NCBI GenBank assembly: GCA_023374025.1
Contig: SIJG01000009.1
Location: 1,553,558 to 1,617,557, forward strand
DNA: 64,000 nucleotides
DNA from: Heterodera schachtii
Lineage: Eukaryota > Nematoda > Chromadorea > Rhabditida > Heteroderidae
Direction: 5' to 3'
The notes beneath the pieces were generated by a model. The model had not been told where the DNA came from, did not search any database, and saw only the letters and a program-made list of their open reading frames with translations. Made by a program: the position numbers and the translations under genes. Below, in pieces: positions 21,836 to 34,118 of the stretch (positions within the stretch are counted from its first letter, which is position 1; each line of letters opens with the position of its first letter).

Positions 21836-24800
21836 CTGCCGCAAAAAATTCTTTGCAAATAATTATTTAATGAAGAGTCTAAAAAATAACCAATCAAATA
21901 TTTTTATTTTTAAATCGATTATAAATAAAACATTTATAAAAATTATTATTTTAACATGCATGCGATTTAATCACTGAAACAATCTAATTAGCTATATTTA
22001 AAGAGAAACATTTGCGACATTTTAAAAATTAGTAAAAAGTGGATTAAAAAAGAGCACCAAATGCACATTTTAAAAATTTTAATAAAAAAGAAAAACTTTG
22101 CAAAAAAAAGAATTTCCAAACGATCTTTAAGTAGTAGAAAGATTACACAATGGATACCATAATTACTTATACAATAAATTAAAAATTGATATTCAGTTAA
22201 ATAAAATTAAGACTTTGCAAGATTGAAATTAAAGAAAAAGCATTTATTATTTAAACTTAATTAATTAAATAATAAAAATAATAAAATAGAATAAAAAATA
22301 ATAAATGACAAAAATTTATTCTAAAAAACTATATTAAAAAAGAAAAACATTTTATAAATGTGTGAAACACATAGTTTAATATTTTATCCAAATGTATATT
22401 TGTTGAAAAATATCAATTTAAAAAGTAACAATAAATAAGGAATTATTGATATAAAAAATTAATTTTTTAAACAAATCAAAATAATTTGTGAACAAATTTA
22501 TAATATTTAAAAAAAGAAAAATTACATGTCACAAAAGCATATACGATATTTAATAAATAAAAAATAAAATAAAATTTATTGAAACAAATAAAAATTATAC
22601 TATGGGAGACAGGCCAAACCAATCTTTTGCTTAAAATATTAAAAACAGACTAAACTTTGAAGGTACAAAAAGCATACAAGGAATGATTTAAAAAATGTAA
22701 AAATAAAAATATTAAGAAAAAAAATATATATATATATCACAGTTTTGAAATAATTAATGAATAACGCAAGAAATATACAATTTAAAAATAAAATGACGAC
22801 TGCTTTTAAAAATGAAGGGAGTTGATTGAATTTTATTTATTTTTTGACAAAATTCATCTCTCATACAACACTTATAAAATAGTTGTTTTTGCTGATTTAA
22901 TTAAATATAAAAGTGTCTCAACTGGTTTTTTAATCCAAAAGGCTTTGTAAATTAAATATTTTTTGTATAATTTTATTCTTGAACAAATCTAAAACTGTAC
23001 AGAAAATATATTTTAAACTACCAAAGCAGAAAAATAATATGTTAATGTTAAATAGTTGACAAATCAAACAAATACTATTATAAAATTAAAACAAGAAAAG
23101 ATATAAATATAATTAGTGAGATAATTTTATCTAAGTTATGTCATCTTTTAAAAGTGCCAAAGATTTAAACATAAAAAAGTGTTTTGCAATTTTTATTAAA
23201 ATTATAACAATATTCTTTGTTAATTCTGAAATGATATATCAGTTTAAAGAAAAGCATAGTTTAGAATGTAAGGAGCATTGTAAAAAATGTCGCTGAACAA
23301 GTAAAACAAAAATAAAATTTTCGTCAATAATTTACATAAGCTTTTACAAACGCAATATTTTTCTATCATCGAGAAAAAAATTGAATGAAAGCGAAATATC
23401 TTAAAAAAAGGATCAAAAAATTAAAAATTAAAAAGTATTAAAATTTACCTCTGAAAACATACAAACGTAATTTTACCAAATAACTAGATCCCAAATATTT
23501 GGTAATTATATTTCTTGCTGAATAATTCGTAATTTTGTTTTAAACATTATATAAATTAGCAAATAAAAATTCTGATATATAAAATGATTATTTTTGTGCT
23601 TAAAAATTCAGGTGATCCTGATTTTTGAAAAAGTTAATATCTCTTCTACTAATATAAATATGAAAAAATTTCTCTCTCAACGGAATTTTTATAAATAAAT
23701 GTAAGAAAAATATTCATAGAAATAAAAAGTTTTCAGAAAAATAACATAAATAAAAAGAAACTTAGCATAGTTTTTTTTTAAATCAAAACATTTCCCGAGA
23801 AATGATTTCAGTTAAAAAATAACTAATCTTAAATATAAATTTGTGCGCAATATCATGAAAAGCTTTAACTAAACGCTTTAGTAATGTTAAAAAATTTAAT
23901 TAAACAAAATGAAACTGATTTTTAAAACTACCGTAAAGCGATTAAATACAGATTTATGAGTTAAAAACAGCAGATCATTTTACTAAAAGTGTCATATTAT
24001 TTTTTAAAATTCATTCGATAAATCAATTTCGGATTATTATATATTTGCTTTCCATTATCGCTTTTAACAACCTTTTTGTTTTGCGCTTTTTTATATAACT
24101 TTTATGTGAACAAGCGGGGAACAGATTTATACAAAATTGTCAAAATTTTGCATTAATTTTTAAAATTCTAAATAAATATTGACATTAAGAATAAATTTTT
24201 AAGAATAACGAGTAATATTAAGAAATCAGGAATATATTGGTCAGATCACGAACCTAAACCAAAACCTTTCAGACAATCAACCATTTTTATTTTATTGTTA
24301 TTTGGATCCTAAGATAGAAATTTCAGATAATTATTATACAAAAAACAATTTCATTTTACAAATATCATTAAATGTAAAGGAACAAAAAATTAAGGCCTAA
24401 TTTGTAAGTAAAATTATGGTAAAAGTAAATCTTTTTATGGAAGATAAAATTAAAGCATAATCAAACCGCATAATCTTTTTGTAATTGACTTCAATTTCAA
24501 AAAAGAATGAAAAGAAAAATTAATTATATAAATGAGAATATTGTGCTCTCCCCCCTAAACGGGATGGGAATTAAATTTCTTTAATAAAAATTAGGGTTAG
24601 TACTTTTAAATTAAAAAATTTGAACAAATATAAAACTTTTTTTATACTTCTAAAATTACTAAACATCATTCTTTCTTATTTTGCAATAAAAAATTCACTA
24701 GCAAAATAACGTGAATTGTTGCATTTTTATTGAATTTGAATGCGGGTAAATCCAAAATGTGTGATTTAATAAAAACATTGAATATTATTTTAATTATGAA

Positions 24801-26258
24801 AATTTGATTAAAGCTTTTTTGCCATTAAAATATAAAATATATTTTGTATTAGAAAAACAGACTTCAATTAAATATTGAGACGTTTTCGTGCGCGCCTAAA
24901 TTAAAGAACTCTAATTTCTAACAACAACAATAACAAAATTCAATATGTTAAAGTAAATATAAAATTTAGAACAAAATGAAAATTAAATATATAAACAAAT
25001 AAAAAGGAATATAATAAAAAAATTTTATATGATCAAAAATGGTTTAACATGTAAAATCAAAAATATTCCAAGAGAAAAATTTAATAAACTTATTTGTTAT
25101 TTATTGCAAAAAAAAATAATAAAGAGCTATAGCAAATTTCAAACAATAAGCCAAAGTTTTTTAATTCGAATAACACAGTCAACTTGAAATATTAAAAACA
25201 ATAGTAATTTAAAAAAATTGAAATTTGAAAAAACAAAATAATTTAAAATTTTTGCAATACTTAATTAAACATTAAATATTTTTAAAGTTTCAAATATCGA
25301 AAATATTTAAATTTATAAATTTAGCTCAAAATAGTTACTTCATAGAGTTGTTACTAAAAATTTTTTTATAAAAAAAAACATCAATATCTCAATTCGACTT
25401 TGCTTGTTCCATCTTGGACAAAGTATCAAGATAAAATCCCAAAACATAGAATAAAATTTTTAAAAAATTAATAGATACAAAAACAACAACAATTTTTATT
25501 ATAAATAAATAAAAATAACTAAAGTTAGATATGGTAGATTTTTGCGTAAAAGTCATCGTCTAAACATGAGTTTTTATCTAAGCAAATTACAATGAAAATG
25601 CTTACAGAAATAAAAATTAATAATTTAATAATACAAATAGTTCATAGGTGATTCAAAAGATTGTCTGTTGTAAAACATAAAAAAGGATATCGCTCAATCC
25701 TGAGTGAAGAAACAAAGATTATAATAGGAAAAAATAGAAAAGAATTCACTAATAATATAGTCAAAAACACAAAAAAAAAACTGAGGATAATTTTAATAAT
25801 AAAATTAAAAACCTAAATAAAATTAAAATCTAATCCGAACAGGTAATAAAATTAGAATATGAAAAATAACGAATAAAAAAAAAAACCCAAGAAAATTGAA
25901 ATTGAGAACAACAATTTTCTGAGACTGAGTGGTATTCTTTTTGAATAGAAAAGTTAGTCAGATAAGGTTGTTAGTTTTTTGAAATTTGATTAAGTTTGTC
26001 CATTTCTGAAAAGATACTAACGAACAAATTTAGAAGTGATGAATTTTCATTAAATTAATTATGAAACAAAAATTAGAATAAGTATTATAAAAGTAACTAT
26101 AAAATACAAATCCATTATAATTAAAAAGATTATTAAAAAAAGTTAATTGGACGAAAATTATATGAAAACTATTCATGCACATTAGGGAATTGCTTATATA
26201 TAAATTGAATATAATTTGCTTTTAATTAATTTCTGCTTAAAATTTAGTTGTCTTAAGA
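21836..26258. other. No confident feature; A-rich intron-like DNA
   Basis: Over 4 kb of A-rich DNA with few islands. Weak minus-strand islands after AG occur at 22600-22625 (LVWPVSH before GTATAA), 24540-24560 (GGEHNIL) and 24870-24895 (ARTKTSQYLIEV). They are too short or lack a donor and are not called. No transposon ends were found. Confidence 0.35.
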
Positions 26259-26266
26259 GTCATAAT

Positions 26267-27173
26267 TAGGGATCATTTTTTTATGTAAATACATGTTTTT
26301 TTCCTGGATTCTCCATAGCCTAATTAGTAGGAAAAACACTTTCTTTTTTGGGTTTGCGAACAAAAGTTGGGACTTTTATTTACATATTTTTACATATTTT
26401 CGGATTTTTCTACATAATACATATGTACATATTTTTATACATATTTTGGACTTTTTCGCATTTTTTCGTACATGTTTTGCATTTTTTGAGAATTTTTAAG
26501 GAATTTTTTATTAAATGTCCCCAAAAATATTCAAAATTTCGCAATTTTTTCAAAAACTTTGAGAATTATAGAAATTTTTTGTGAAAAATAAAAAATTTTT
26601 TTTTTTGAAAATGAGCCCCAAAAAAAAATTTTTTTTCAAAAATGTGATATCCAAAATTAATTTTTAAAATATTAAAAGATGATCTAAGCCTATTTAGGTA
26701 ATTTTTATGACAATTTGTGCCAATTTCACCCTTAAGAAAGAATTTTTTTACAAAAAAATCACCATTTAAAAAATTTTATTTACATATTTTAGTACATATT
26801 TCTGGATTTTTGTACATATTTCATACATATTTCAGTGTTTTTTATACATATTTTATTTACATATTTCGCGATTTTTCTTACATAAAAAAGCCCCAAAAAA
26901 AAATTTTTTTTTCAAAAATGTGATATCCAAAATTAATTTTTAATATTAAAAGATGATCTAAGCCTATTTAGGTAATTTTTATGACAATTTGTGCCAATTT
27001 CACCCTTAAGAAAGAATTTTTTTACAAAAAAATCACCATTTAAAAAATTTTATTTACATATTTTAGTATATATTTCTGGATTTTTGTACATATTTCATAC
27101 ATATTTCATTGTTTTTTATACATATTTTATTTACATATTTCGCGATTTTTCTTACATAAAAAAATGATCCCTA
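26267..27173. mobile_element. hAT-like MITE of TTTACATATTTT words
   Basis: The ends tagggatcatttttttatgt and its reverse are inverted repeats. They are flanked by the exact 8-bp duplication gtcataat (26259-26266 and 27174-27181). The interior is dominated by tacatatttt words. It also contains a direct duplication: about 26640-26835 recurs at about 26917-27115 with few changes. The Phe/Tyr-rich open frames inside are products of the repeat. No transposase. Confidence 0.9.
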
Positions 27174-27283
27174 GTCATAATATTATATAAGTTTTTTTAC
27201 GAATGTAAAAAAATAATTATAAAATGAATAGAAACTAATAAATGAATTTGTATAAATCGGACCTAGCTAAAAAATAAATAAAC

Positions 27284-27313
27284 AAAGTATGCCCCTTCTG
27301 CTGACCGTCCAAA
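27284..27313 (-). CDS. Candidate micro-exon, unknown protein
   Basis: A 30-nt minus-strand segment, phase 0 at both ends, between an acceptor ending atatgaag and a GTTTAT donor. The frame reads FGRSAEGAYF. Not recognised. Confidence 0.3.
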
Positions 27314-28193
27314 CTTCATATGAAAGAATTTATTCTGCAAGTATAAAAAAGTACTAAGCTAAAAATTGACAAATAGTTGAGAGAAGAAACAAGTCTTATC
27401 CTTAAATGAAATGTCTAAAAACAATAAAAATTTAATTCAATGGCATATTAAGTTAGACTAAAATCTTATGGAAAGAATAAATGCGTCTAGTTATATATTG
27501 TACAAGAAATAATAATAGAATAATAAAAATTCCAAATTTTAAAATTCTAAACCAAAAATAATTAATCAAAAAAGAAAAAATAAAAAACAAAGAAATGAGA
27601 AATTGTTGATATAATCAAATACATACAAATCATACTAAATCTATTCTAATGCAAAAAATTAAAGCCCTCCCATTTTCCAGAGACTAACGCTATGTGATGT
27701 AACAATACAAGGTCTAGATTCCATAATTAAATAATAAGTGCAGAAAAATAAATATGAAATAACTAGTATAAATTTAAAAATTGTTTTAATTGATATATTC
27801 TAGAGAATTACTCAAAAGAAAAATTTGAAATGAAATATTAATCCAAAGCAAAAATAAAAAAATGACTTTTTTAGAATAATGAAAAACAATATTTTTTGTA
27901 AATCTTAAATTTTGTCTGTAATCGTCAAAATCTAATTAAATATTCTTTTAAAACCTGTATTTGTGATTTTCGTTGCTCTAAATTTATTGATTTGGTTAAG
28001 AAATAGATTTTTCATGAATTTAAAAACTAATATTATTTAAAAATTTAATTAAATCACAATCAAAACATTCATCATGTTTTAAAATCAGTCTATCAAAGCT
28101 TCATATCTGAAATAAAATATAAAAATATTAATTGGTTTCTCAATAAAACCTCAGATAATAAAGAAATTGTGTTATTAATTACATTCAGCTTAC

Positions 28194-28228
28194 ACTCAAT
28201 GCATCTTGAGTTACACCCAGCACATATT
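28194..28228 (-). CDS. Candidate micro-exon, Cys-rich
   Basis: A 35-nt minus-strand segment with acceptor ttgaaactcag and a strong GTAAGC donor. The frame reads ICAGCNSRCIE, and the next codon would start with T, possibly another Cys. Cys-x2-Cys-x3-Cys spacing suggests a metal-binding or disulphide-rich module, but one exon is too little to name it. Confidence 0.35.
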
Positions 28229-28337
28229 CTGAGTTTCAAAGGACAACAATAAATGTATTTTTAATTACCAAATTAATACATTAAATGAATAATAAATTTA
28301 ATTAATATAACTTCTCACTTCACCAGCTTGTTCTTAC

Positions 28338-28387
28338 ATTCGTAGTCTACCAAAATGAATCGAGCGACAAAAGTGTTTTCCCCATCA
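28338..28387 (-). CDS. Candidate internal exon, unknown protein
   Basis: A 50-nt minus-strand segment with a strong GTAAGA donor and an acceptor ending aaaaaaag. The frame reads DGENTFVARFILVDYE and stays open past the donor. Its start phase fits the end phase of the candidate exon just upstream (28678-28734). Not recognised. Confidence 0.38.
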
Positions 28388-28677
28388 CTTTTTTTAAATG
28401 AAATATTTATATGGGAAAATTCATTTGGATTAAAATAATTGCAAATTTTTTTTTTAATTTATCGAGCAAACTGCAAGGCAATGTAGTTGCATCTATAGCG
28501 GAAAACAAATTCATACCCAAAATGTATAAAAACTATTATTTTCGGTTGATTTAAGACAGTAGTTAAATATTATTAAAAAGATAAATTAAAGCATAAATAA
28601 CTGAAAAATACCTAAATATAAAGGTGATTAATTTATTTCATCAAATCATTTATAATTTGCACTTAATTCTCAACAAC

Positions 28678-28734
28678 AATGCAGCGATTGCAAAAAGTGA
28701 CTGATTTGCGACTTTTTCATAACCAAGCGACACA
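28678..28734 (-). CDS. Candidate internal exon, unknown protein
   Basis: A 57-nt minus-strand segment after a good acceptor (aatttattttag) and before GTTGTT. The frame reads VSLGYEKVANQSLFAIAA. It ends with two bases of a codon, which fits the start phase of the next candidate (28338-28387). The helical, Ala/Leu-rich end would suit a folded domain. Not recognised. Confidence 0.38.
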
Positions 28735-29256
28735 CTAAAATAAATTTAAAGTTTTCGTATACCATTAAAAATTATAAAAAATTGATAAACGAAGAGAGTT
28801 ACAAAAGATAATTAATGAAATAAAATAAATTAATAATAACTCATAAAAATTAAATGTGAAACTGTCGTAAATTATAAATATGTGATTTTTTGAGCGTTTA
28901 GCTGTCACTTAAAAGCATCTTATACATGGAAAAATATTTTAAAATAACAATAATTCAAAATAATATAAAAGTTTTTTAAAATTAATTTTAATAAAATCAA
29001 CGAATGAAATTAAAATTTTAATAAACCAAATTCTAATTGTGCTATATAGACCCTTGAAAATAAATGTAATATTTTTATAATTGATTTATCTTAATACTAA
29101 GTTAATGTGAGAAATATTCAAAGTTTTTTATTTTTATAAAGAACTTAAAAAAATTTTTAATAAAAAATAAATATAATTTTAACTAAATGACATAAGAAAA
29201 GAAAGCAAAAAATGTTATCATAAATGTGATTTGCTAGCCATCACTAAATATCATAC

Positions 29257-29296
29257 CTTCCATGATGGATTTCTATACATGTGTAAAATACTTCTA
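29257..29296 (-). CDS. Candidate micro-exon, unknown protein
   Basis: A 40-nt minus-strand segment between an acceptor ending taatatgag and a GTATGA donor. The frame reads RSILHMYRNPSWK. Not recognised. Confidence 0.33.
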
Positions 29297-29459
29297 CTCA
29301 TATTAGAAAACAATAATTAAATAAAGTGAATTAAACCGAAACCCAAAATAAAATAAAGATTTCTAATAGTCAGATACGTCAAAAACATAAATTAATACTC
29401 CAAAAGATGACAAAATAAAATAAAATAAGAATAATATAAAAACCTGATAATTTTTAAAC

Positions 29460-29541
29460 AAGAGCAAGCCCATGACCACACGACCATTTTAATCCGTTCA
29501 TGTGCTAAAAATGCTGCGCACAATTCCAGCGAATTTATAGT
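29460..29541 (-). CDS. Candidate internal exon, unknown protein
   Basis: An 82-nt minus-strand segment with acceptor aaaaattag and a GTTTAA donor. One frame of 27 codons begins TINSLELCAAFLAHERIKMV and ends VWSWACS. Earlier donors (GTCGTG after ATG) would shorten it. The composition looks protein-like: an amphipathic start, then aromatic residues. Not recognised. Confidence 0.38.
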
Positions 29542-29674
29542 CTAATTTTTTAATGTGATTTTCTTGACCCTTGAAAATAAACAAAAATTTTTAGTCAATA
29601 TGAGTCAAAAATTTACCACCTTAATTATTATATTATTCTTAAAAATGATTATTATTATTGTTTTTAAGATGAAC

Positions 29675-29717
29675 AAATCGATTTCGATCTCCTGACCAAG
29701 GGTTTCTTGATTATCTT
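29675..29717 (-). CDS. Candidate micro-exon, unknown protein
   Basis: A 43-nt minus-strand segment after acceptor atcatatag and before GTTCAT. One frame reads DNQETLGQEIEID (acidic); another reads KIIKKPLVRRSKSI (basic). The acidic one is more protein-like, but its phase does not fit the neighbours. Not recognised. Confidence 0.28.
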
Positions 29718-29869
29718 CTATATGATGTGACGGCAGCAAATGTGAAAAAACATTAATTTAAAATTAGATAAAAATATTGCATTAATTAATAAAAATGCCA
29801 TTTGATAAAAATAATAATATAGCTTTTAATTTAAAAGCTTATGATTAATACATTCGTTTTTTGGTACTG

Positions 29870-30116
29870 AAGTGTCCATTTTCACTGGGACTCAGTTGTC
29901 TCAGTGACTAGATGGCATCGGATCGAATTTATACCTTGTTTTTAGACTTAGCTGATCAAGAGCTTTCGAATGATATCAAATTTGTCCGAATTTTACCGTT
30001 TTAAAGAGTCAGGAGGCCCCCTTTTCACTCAATTTTTCGAGTTTTAAACCGGTTCGAAATTCCCACCATTAAATCATATTTATAAAAAAATAGAATAATC
30101 CGCACATGTGTGATAC
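29870..30116. repeat. GC-richer repeat-like region with tRNA-like boxes
   Basis: The stretch from about 29870 to 30070 is richer in GC than its surroundings but no inverted terminal repeats were found. At 29898-29930 it shows an A-box-like word (tctcagtgactag) and, close by, a B-box-like word (ggatcgaattt), resembling a truncated tRNA-derived SINE. It is probably an old insertion, and no coding frame is supported. Confidence 0.3.
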
Positions 30117-30147
30117 TATTTCAGCTCGGTGTCTGTTTCGTTTTTCA
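30117..30147 (-). CDS. Candidate micro-exon, unknown protein
   Basis: A 31-nt minus-strand segment between an acceptor ending actcaaag and a GTATCA donor. The frame reads EKRNRHRAEI, basic. Not recognised. It sits beside a possible old insertion, which lowers confidence. Confidence 0.25.
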
Positions 30148-30357
30148 CTTTGAGTATGAATTGACCCGTCCACAATAAATATGTGTATATAATATTTTGT
30201 ATTGTATATTTTGATTTACGATGATATTTGATAATGATGTGACTATGAATTTAAATTTAACAATAAAATTGTTATTATTTCATCAGGTCAAAATACGTAT
30301 ATACTAAATTATTTAATCCAAATTTCAAAAACAAACAGTTGTTTAGTGAATATAATG

Positions 30358-30945
30358 CAGGGTTTCGATATCGGAGGATTTTTCCTCATTTGTTCAAACT
30401 TTTTCTTCAAATTTTAAAAATTTTTTTGAAAAATCCTCATTTACAATAAATTTAATTAATTTCCTGTTAACAAATTGCACTCAAAATCTCAAATTTTTTC
30501 CGGCAGCGCCTATCGGCACTGCCGGACCCCCTCCCCCAATTTTTCCAAAAGTTTTTTGGAAAACCGCGCCACAAAAAAGCAATTTAAAAGCAAAAAATTT
30601 AAGAAATGTCAATTTATTAAAACAATAAAAATCGAATTTTTTTGAGGTTTTAAATGAGATTTGGGCACTTCCGGGTTTTGCCACCCCTTAAAATTTTTTT
30701 CTATTATTTTTTTCTATGCTATTTTTTTTGATGCTGATCACGAATCTGACGTTTAAGCTGATAGGCGCCGTGATTGTTTCAAACGAAAAATATGACTCTT
30801 AATTGATTTTGTTCGCAATTTTTGATGTTTTACAAAATGAGGATTTTTCATGCCAAATGAGGATTTTTTTGAGGTATTTTAGTGGCAAATGAGGATTTTT
30901 TATGGCTGAAATTAGGATTTTCAAAATTTTGAGATCGAAACCCTG
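30358..30945. mobile_element. hAT-like MITE of GAGGATTTTT words
   Basis: The ends cagggtttcgata and gatcgaaaccctg are inverted repeats flanked by the exact 8-bp duplication atataatg (30350-30357 and 30946-30953). Both ends repeat the word tgaggattttt or its reverse. The middle carries the GC-rich palindromic module (30500-30525, minus orientation) shared with two other families. No transposase. Confidence 0.9.
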
Positions 30946-30966
30946 ATATAATGCCATGTTTAATAT

Positions 30967-31415
30967 TCAAAAATAGTTATTAAAACGGAAAAAAATTAAA
31001 TTATTAAAGGAAAGAGTATAAAATAAAACATTAAAAGAATTTGCAATATTCTGAAAAAAATAAGATATGAATCTTATCATAAACCCATGAATAAAAATAA
31101 ATACATCGCTGATGTCGTAAATTACGTTAACGAACTGCCACAATTGCATCAAAAAGGCTTTCGACTGCTGCCCAACCCGCTGCTCCATCGACAAAGTCAC
31201 AGAAACAAACGCTTACCGTTCTTAGATAGCACATGGTTGGGCGAGAGTGAATGATGCAAAAAGCATAAAGTGAAAAATAAAAGAAAAAATAATTCAAAAA
31301 GCTATTAAAAGTTTAAAACTTAAATATAAATAATTAAAAGATACACATTAACAGAATATTAGGTCATCAATAACGCAAGAGTCAAATAACCCTTGAGAAC
31401 AAAATAATATTAATT
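30967..31415. repeat. Intronic duplication unit, copy A
   Basis: This stretch is duplicated at about 36441-36962 in the same orientation. The flanks are only roughly 80 percent alike by eye. A central block at 31130-31272 is nearly identical. The duplication therefore carries a conserved core inside drifting sequence. Confidence 0.75.
31130..31272 (-). other. Highly conserved duplicated block (exon or structured RNA), copy A
   Basis: About 143 bp differ at about 3 positions from the copy at 36668-36809, although the surrounding intron has diverged. On the minus strand an acceptor-like ctatctaag precedes a frame reading TVSVCFCDFVDGAAGWAAVE that continues SLFDAIVAV up to a GTTAAC. A second frame reads SMEQRVGQQSKAFLMQLWQF. 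None of the three differences is synonymous in either frame. The block also holds an exactly conserved 8-bp inverted repeat, gcccaacc and ggttgggc, about 60 nt apart, which could form an RNA stem. So it may be a duplicated exon or a structured RNA. Confidence 0.5.
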
Positions 31416-31915
31416 AAAATGAGAAAAAAAGCAAAGAGCAAATTGATAAAAACCAAAATAAAATAATTTAAAGCGACATTAAAATTAAAAAAACGATTTT
31501 GTAAAGCAAAAATAAAATTTAAACGTAATTACATTGGTAAGTAATTAAAAAAGATAAAAAACAATACATGAAAGGCTTAGTTTAATGAAATAAATATAAT
31601 ATTTAGGAGAAATTAATTAAATAATTAAATGATAAATAAAAAAAAATTAAAATTTAAGAAGACATTGAAAAATAAATGATTTTTAATATAATATTTTTAA
31701 TAAACAATGAAGCATCGATGCCCTTAAACAAATGGTCTAAATTTTGAATTCAAAAGCCACATTTTTTCAATTTTTGCCATTTGCACAACAAGTGAAACCC
31801 ATTACAACAAATTTGCACTGTAATTATTTTATATTAATATAACAAAATATTTAACCTCACAATACAGTGAAACAAAAAATTATTTTAAAAAACTGCTCTA
31901 AATTTTAATCCTGAC

Positions 31916-32146
31916 CAGGGGTGTGCGAAATTTCGTGTCGTTTTCGTGTCGTCCCCTTTTTTCGTCACTTTTTGAGTTTCGTTTTCGTGTTTTCGTTTTC
32001 GTCCGTCAAAAAAATTTTCGTTTCGTTTTCGTTTTCGAGTTTTGAAATTTTTAATTTTCGTTTCGTGTTTCGTTTTCGTGAAAAATAAATATTTTCGTTT
32101 CGTTTTCGTTTTCGAAAATTATTTTTTTGGTTTTCGCACACCCCTG
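31916..32146. mobile_element. hAT-like MITE of TTTTCGTTTCG words
   Basis: The ends caggggtgtgcgaaa and ttttcgcacacccctg are inverted repeats flanked by the exact 8-bp duplication atcctgac (31908-31915 and 32147-32154). The interior is a monotonous array of ttcgttttcg. The 65-codon minus frame of Glu, Asn, Lys and Arg is an artefact of this repeat. No transposase. Confidence 0.92.
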
Positions 32147-32154
32147 ATCCTGAC

Positions 32155-34082
32155 ATCGACATTCTTCAACAAATTATTAATTCTCAGCAATAAATATTCA
32201 CATCGGCTTTATTTCCATTGATTATTTAATTAAATACCCACCTAAAACTTTCCAGCATCATTATTATTCGGCATTTTAATGCGTTATTAATCGACAATCT
32301 AAAATATTAAATCACTTTTTTTACAATACATATTTTTTACATTTACATAATCGCTATTATCATATATTAAAATCATTGTTTTTCTTTAGCAATTTTATTT
32401 CATTGCCAAGGTATTTTAATGCAGCGAAATTTAAGCACGGATATCGACTACTTTTCTTCCGAGTATAACACACAATTTTTCAACAGTAATGAGAGAAATC
32501 AAATTATATTAAAAAATTTAATAATTTTTGGCATCCCGAGCTGCATGAATCTACCAGCGGCCATATCAACGCAAAAGTAAATTTTACCGTATTTATAATT
32601 AAAGAAAATTAAATAATTCTTTTAAAAAGCTATCATAATAAATAGTAGAGGTAAATAAATGCTGAAAACGCAAAATGCATAAAATTTGAATGAATATAAA
32701 TTGAAAATCAATTTACATATACATTAATTTAAAAAAATTAACTAAGAGTACAAAAGCAGTAATAAAAACCAATAATATTTTAATTTTACAATTATACAAA
32801 TCAATTAACAAGGGACGAATTTAGGGCGATTAAAGTTTTATTTTATAAATAATCTCATTCACATTCAAATATACGGTAATAATAACTATTTTTTTAATAA
32901 GGATTTCGTAATGAAATCTGACCCTCATTAAATTTTGAAAATGAAGTAGAATTTTGTGATCACAGAAATATAAAACACTAATAGATGCATTATATTTTAA
33001 AAAATATAGTCAAATAATTTTATATTTATTCAAATATAATAATTAAATTTGCCATAAAGCCAATAAAAATATTATGGCAGGCACAGTTGACTTTTCTACC
33101 GCATTGGAGATAACATAAACAATGAGAAAACAATTATCACATTTACTTCATAATAGTCAATAAAAATTGCAATTTTAATAGAAAAAATTAATATTTAAAT
33201 GTCTTATCTATTTATTCTTTCATAAGATAATTGCATTCAATTACATCATTGATAACGTATAACTAACATCATGGATAAAAATAAATGTTAAATTCCAACA
33301 AAAACTTAATAAATAATTAATTTTTAGACATATTTGAAAAAAAATAAAAATAAAGTTGTCACTTTTGACCGCAAAAAAAGTATACAATAATTCTATCGGC
33401 AAGTCATACGAAATTCGAAGCTGCAAATTTCTAATTATATTAATAATAGTAAAATAAACACCAAGAGCGGCGTAAACAGGTCAAGTAATATAGAGAATAA
33501 GCTGGCAGAGTGAATACATACGCTGTGTACGAGACATGAAATTATAAAAGTTGAACCTTTGAAATTCAGGCGCTTTGAATCACATTCATATTTAATATTA
33601 CATTCTATTGTAATATTGAAATCAATAAAAATTATTTTTTTATATTGTAATTCAATAACATAAATGTTCCTTTTTATAATTTTTAATTTATTTACCACTT
33701 GATGATCATGTTAATAGATTGAAATTGTATATAATTTTTTTTATTTAAAATGAAATAAAGCTTCTTAATAATAGGACTAAATTTATAATTTTCATTTATT
33801 TATTATATAACAATTGAGGAATTATTAAATATTAATGCTGCGAACTTTTTAATTGTAGAAAAATATTAAACATTCATTATTCTATTTAGCCATATATTTG
33901 AAATTATTCTATTTTACAGATGCATATCAAATTGAATTTTTTTTTTTGAATATTAAATTCAAGAAAATAAAATTAGTGCAATCCAAAAAATTGCCTAATT
34001 TGTAATTTCAATTAAATTTGATACCGTAAATTTAATTAAAGTTTTATTTAGTTTAAATATTTTTGTTGCTTTAAAAGTCAAA
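32155..34082. other. No confident feature; A-rich intron-like DNA
   Basis: Two GC-richer islands were seen on the minus strand. 32395-32465 is open as SRYPCLNFAALKYLGNEIKL after an aaaag acceptor but has no donor. 32520-32580 is open as FALIWPLVDSCSSGCQKLL without an acceptor. Neither is bounded by both splice signals, so they are noted, not called. The 87- and 61-codon minus frames at 33241-33698 are Ile/Phe-rich chance frames. Confidence 0.3.
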
Positions 34083-34118
34083 CTAATTTGTGATTGTTCT
34101 GCGAGTAACAGAAATGAA
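34083..34118 (-). CDS. Candidate exon, paralogue of 6683-6718
   Basis: After an acceptor ending attagcag the minus strand reads SFLLLAEQSQIS. The copy at 6683-6718 reads SFLLLEEQSQIS with three synonymous and one non-synonymous difference. A GTTTGA donor follows. The two copies are 27 kb apart within the same A-rich block, as expected for a duplicated exon in one long gene. Not recognised by family. Confidence 0.45.
   Translation of the reverse strand, partial: FISVTRRTITN

Noticed and set aside
31965..32162. 65-codon minus ORF rich in Glu, Asn and Lys
   Set aside because: Translation of the ttcgttttcg array inside a hAT-like MITE.
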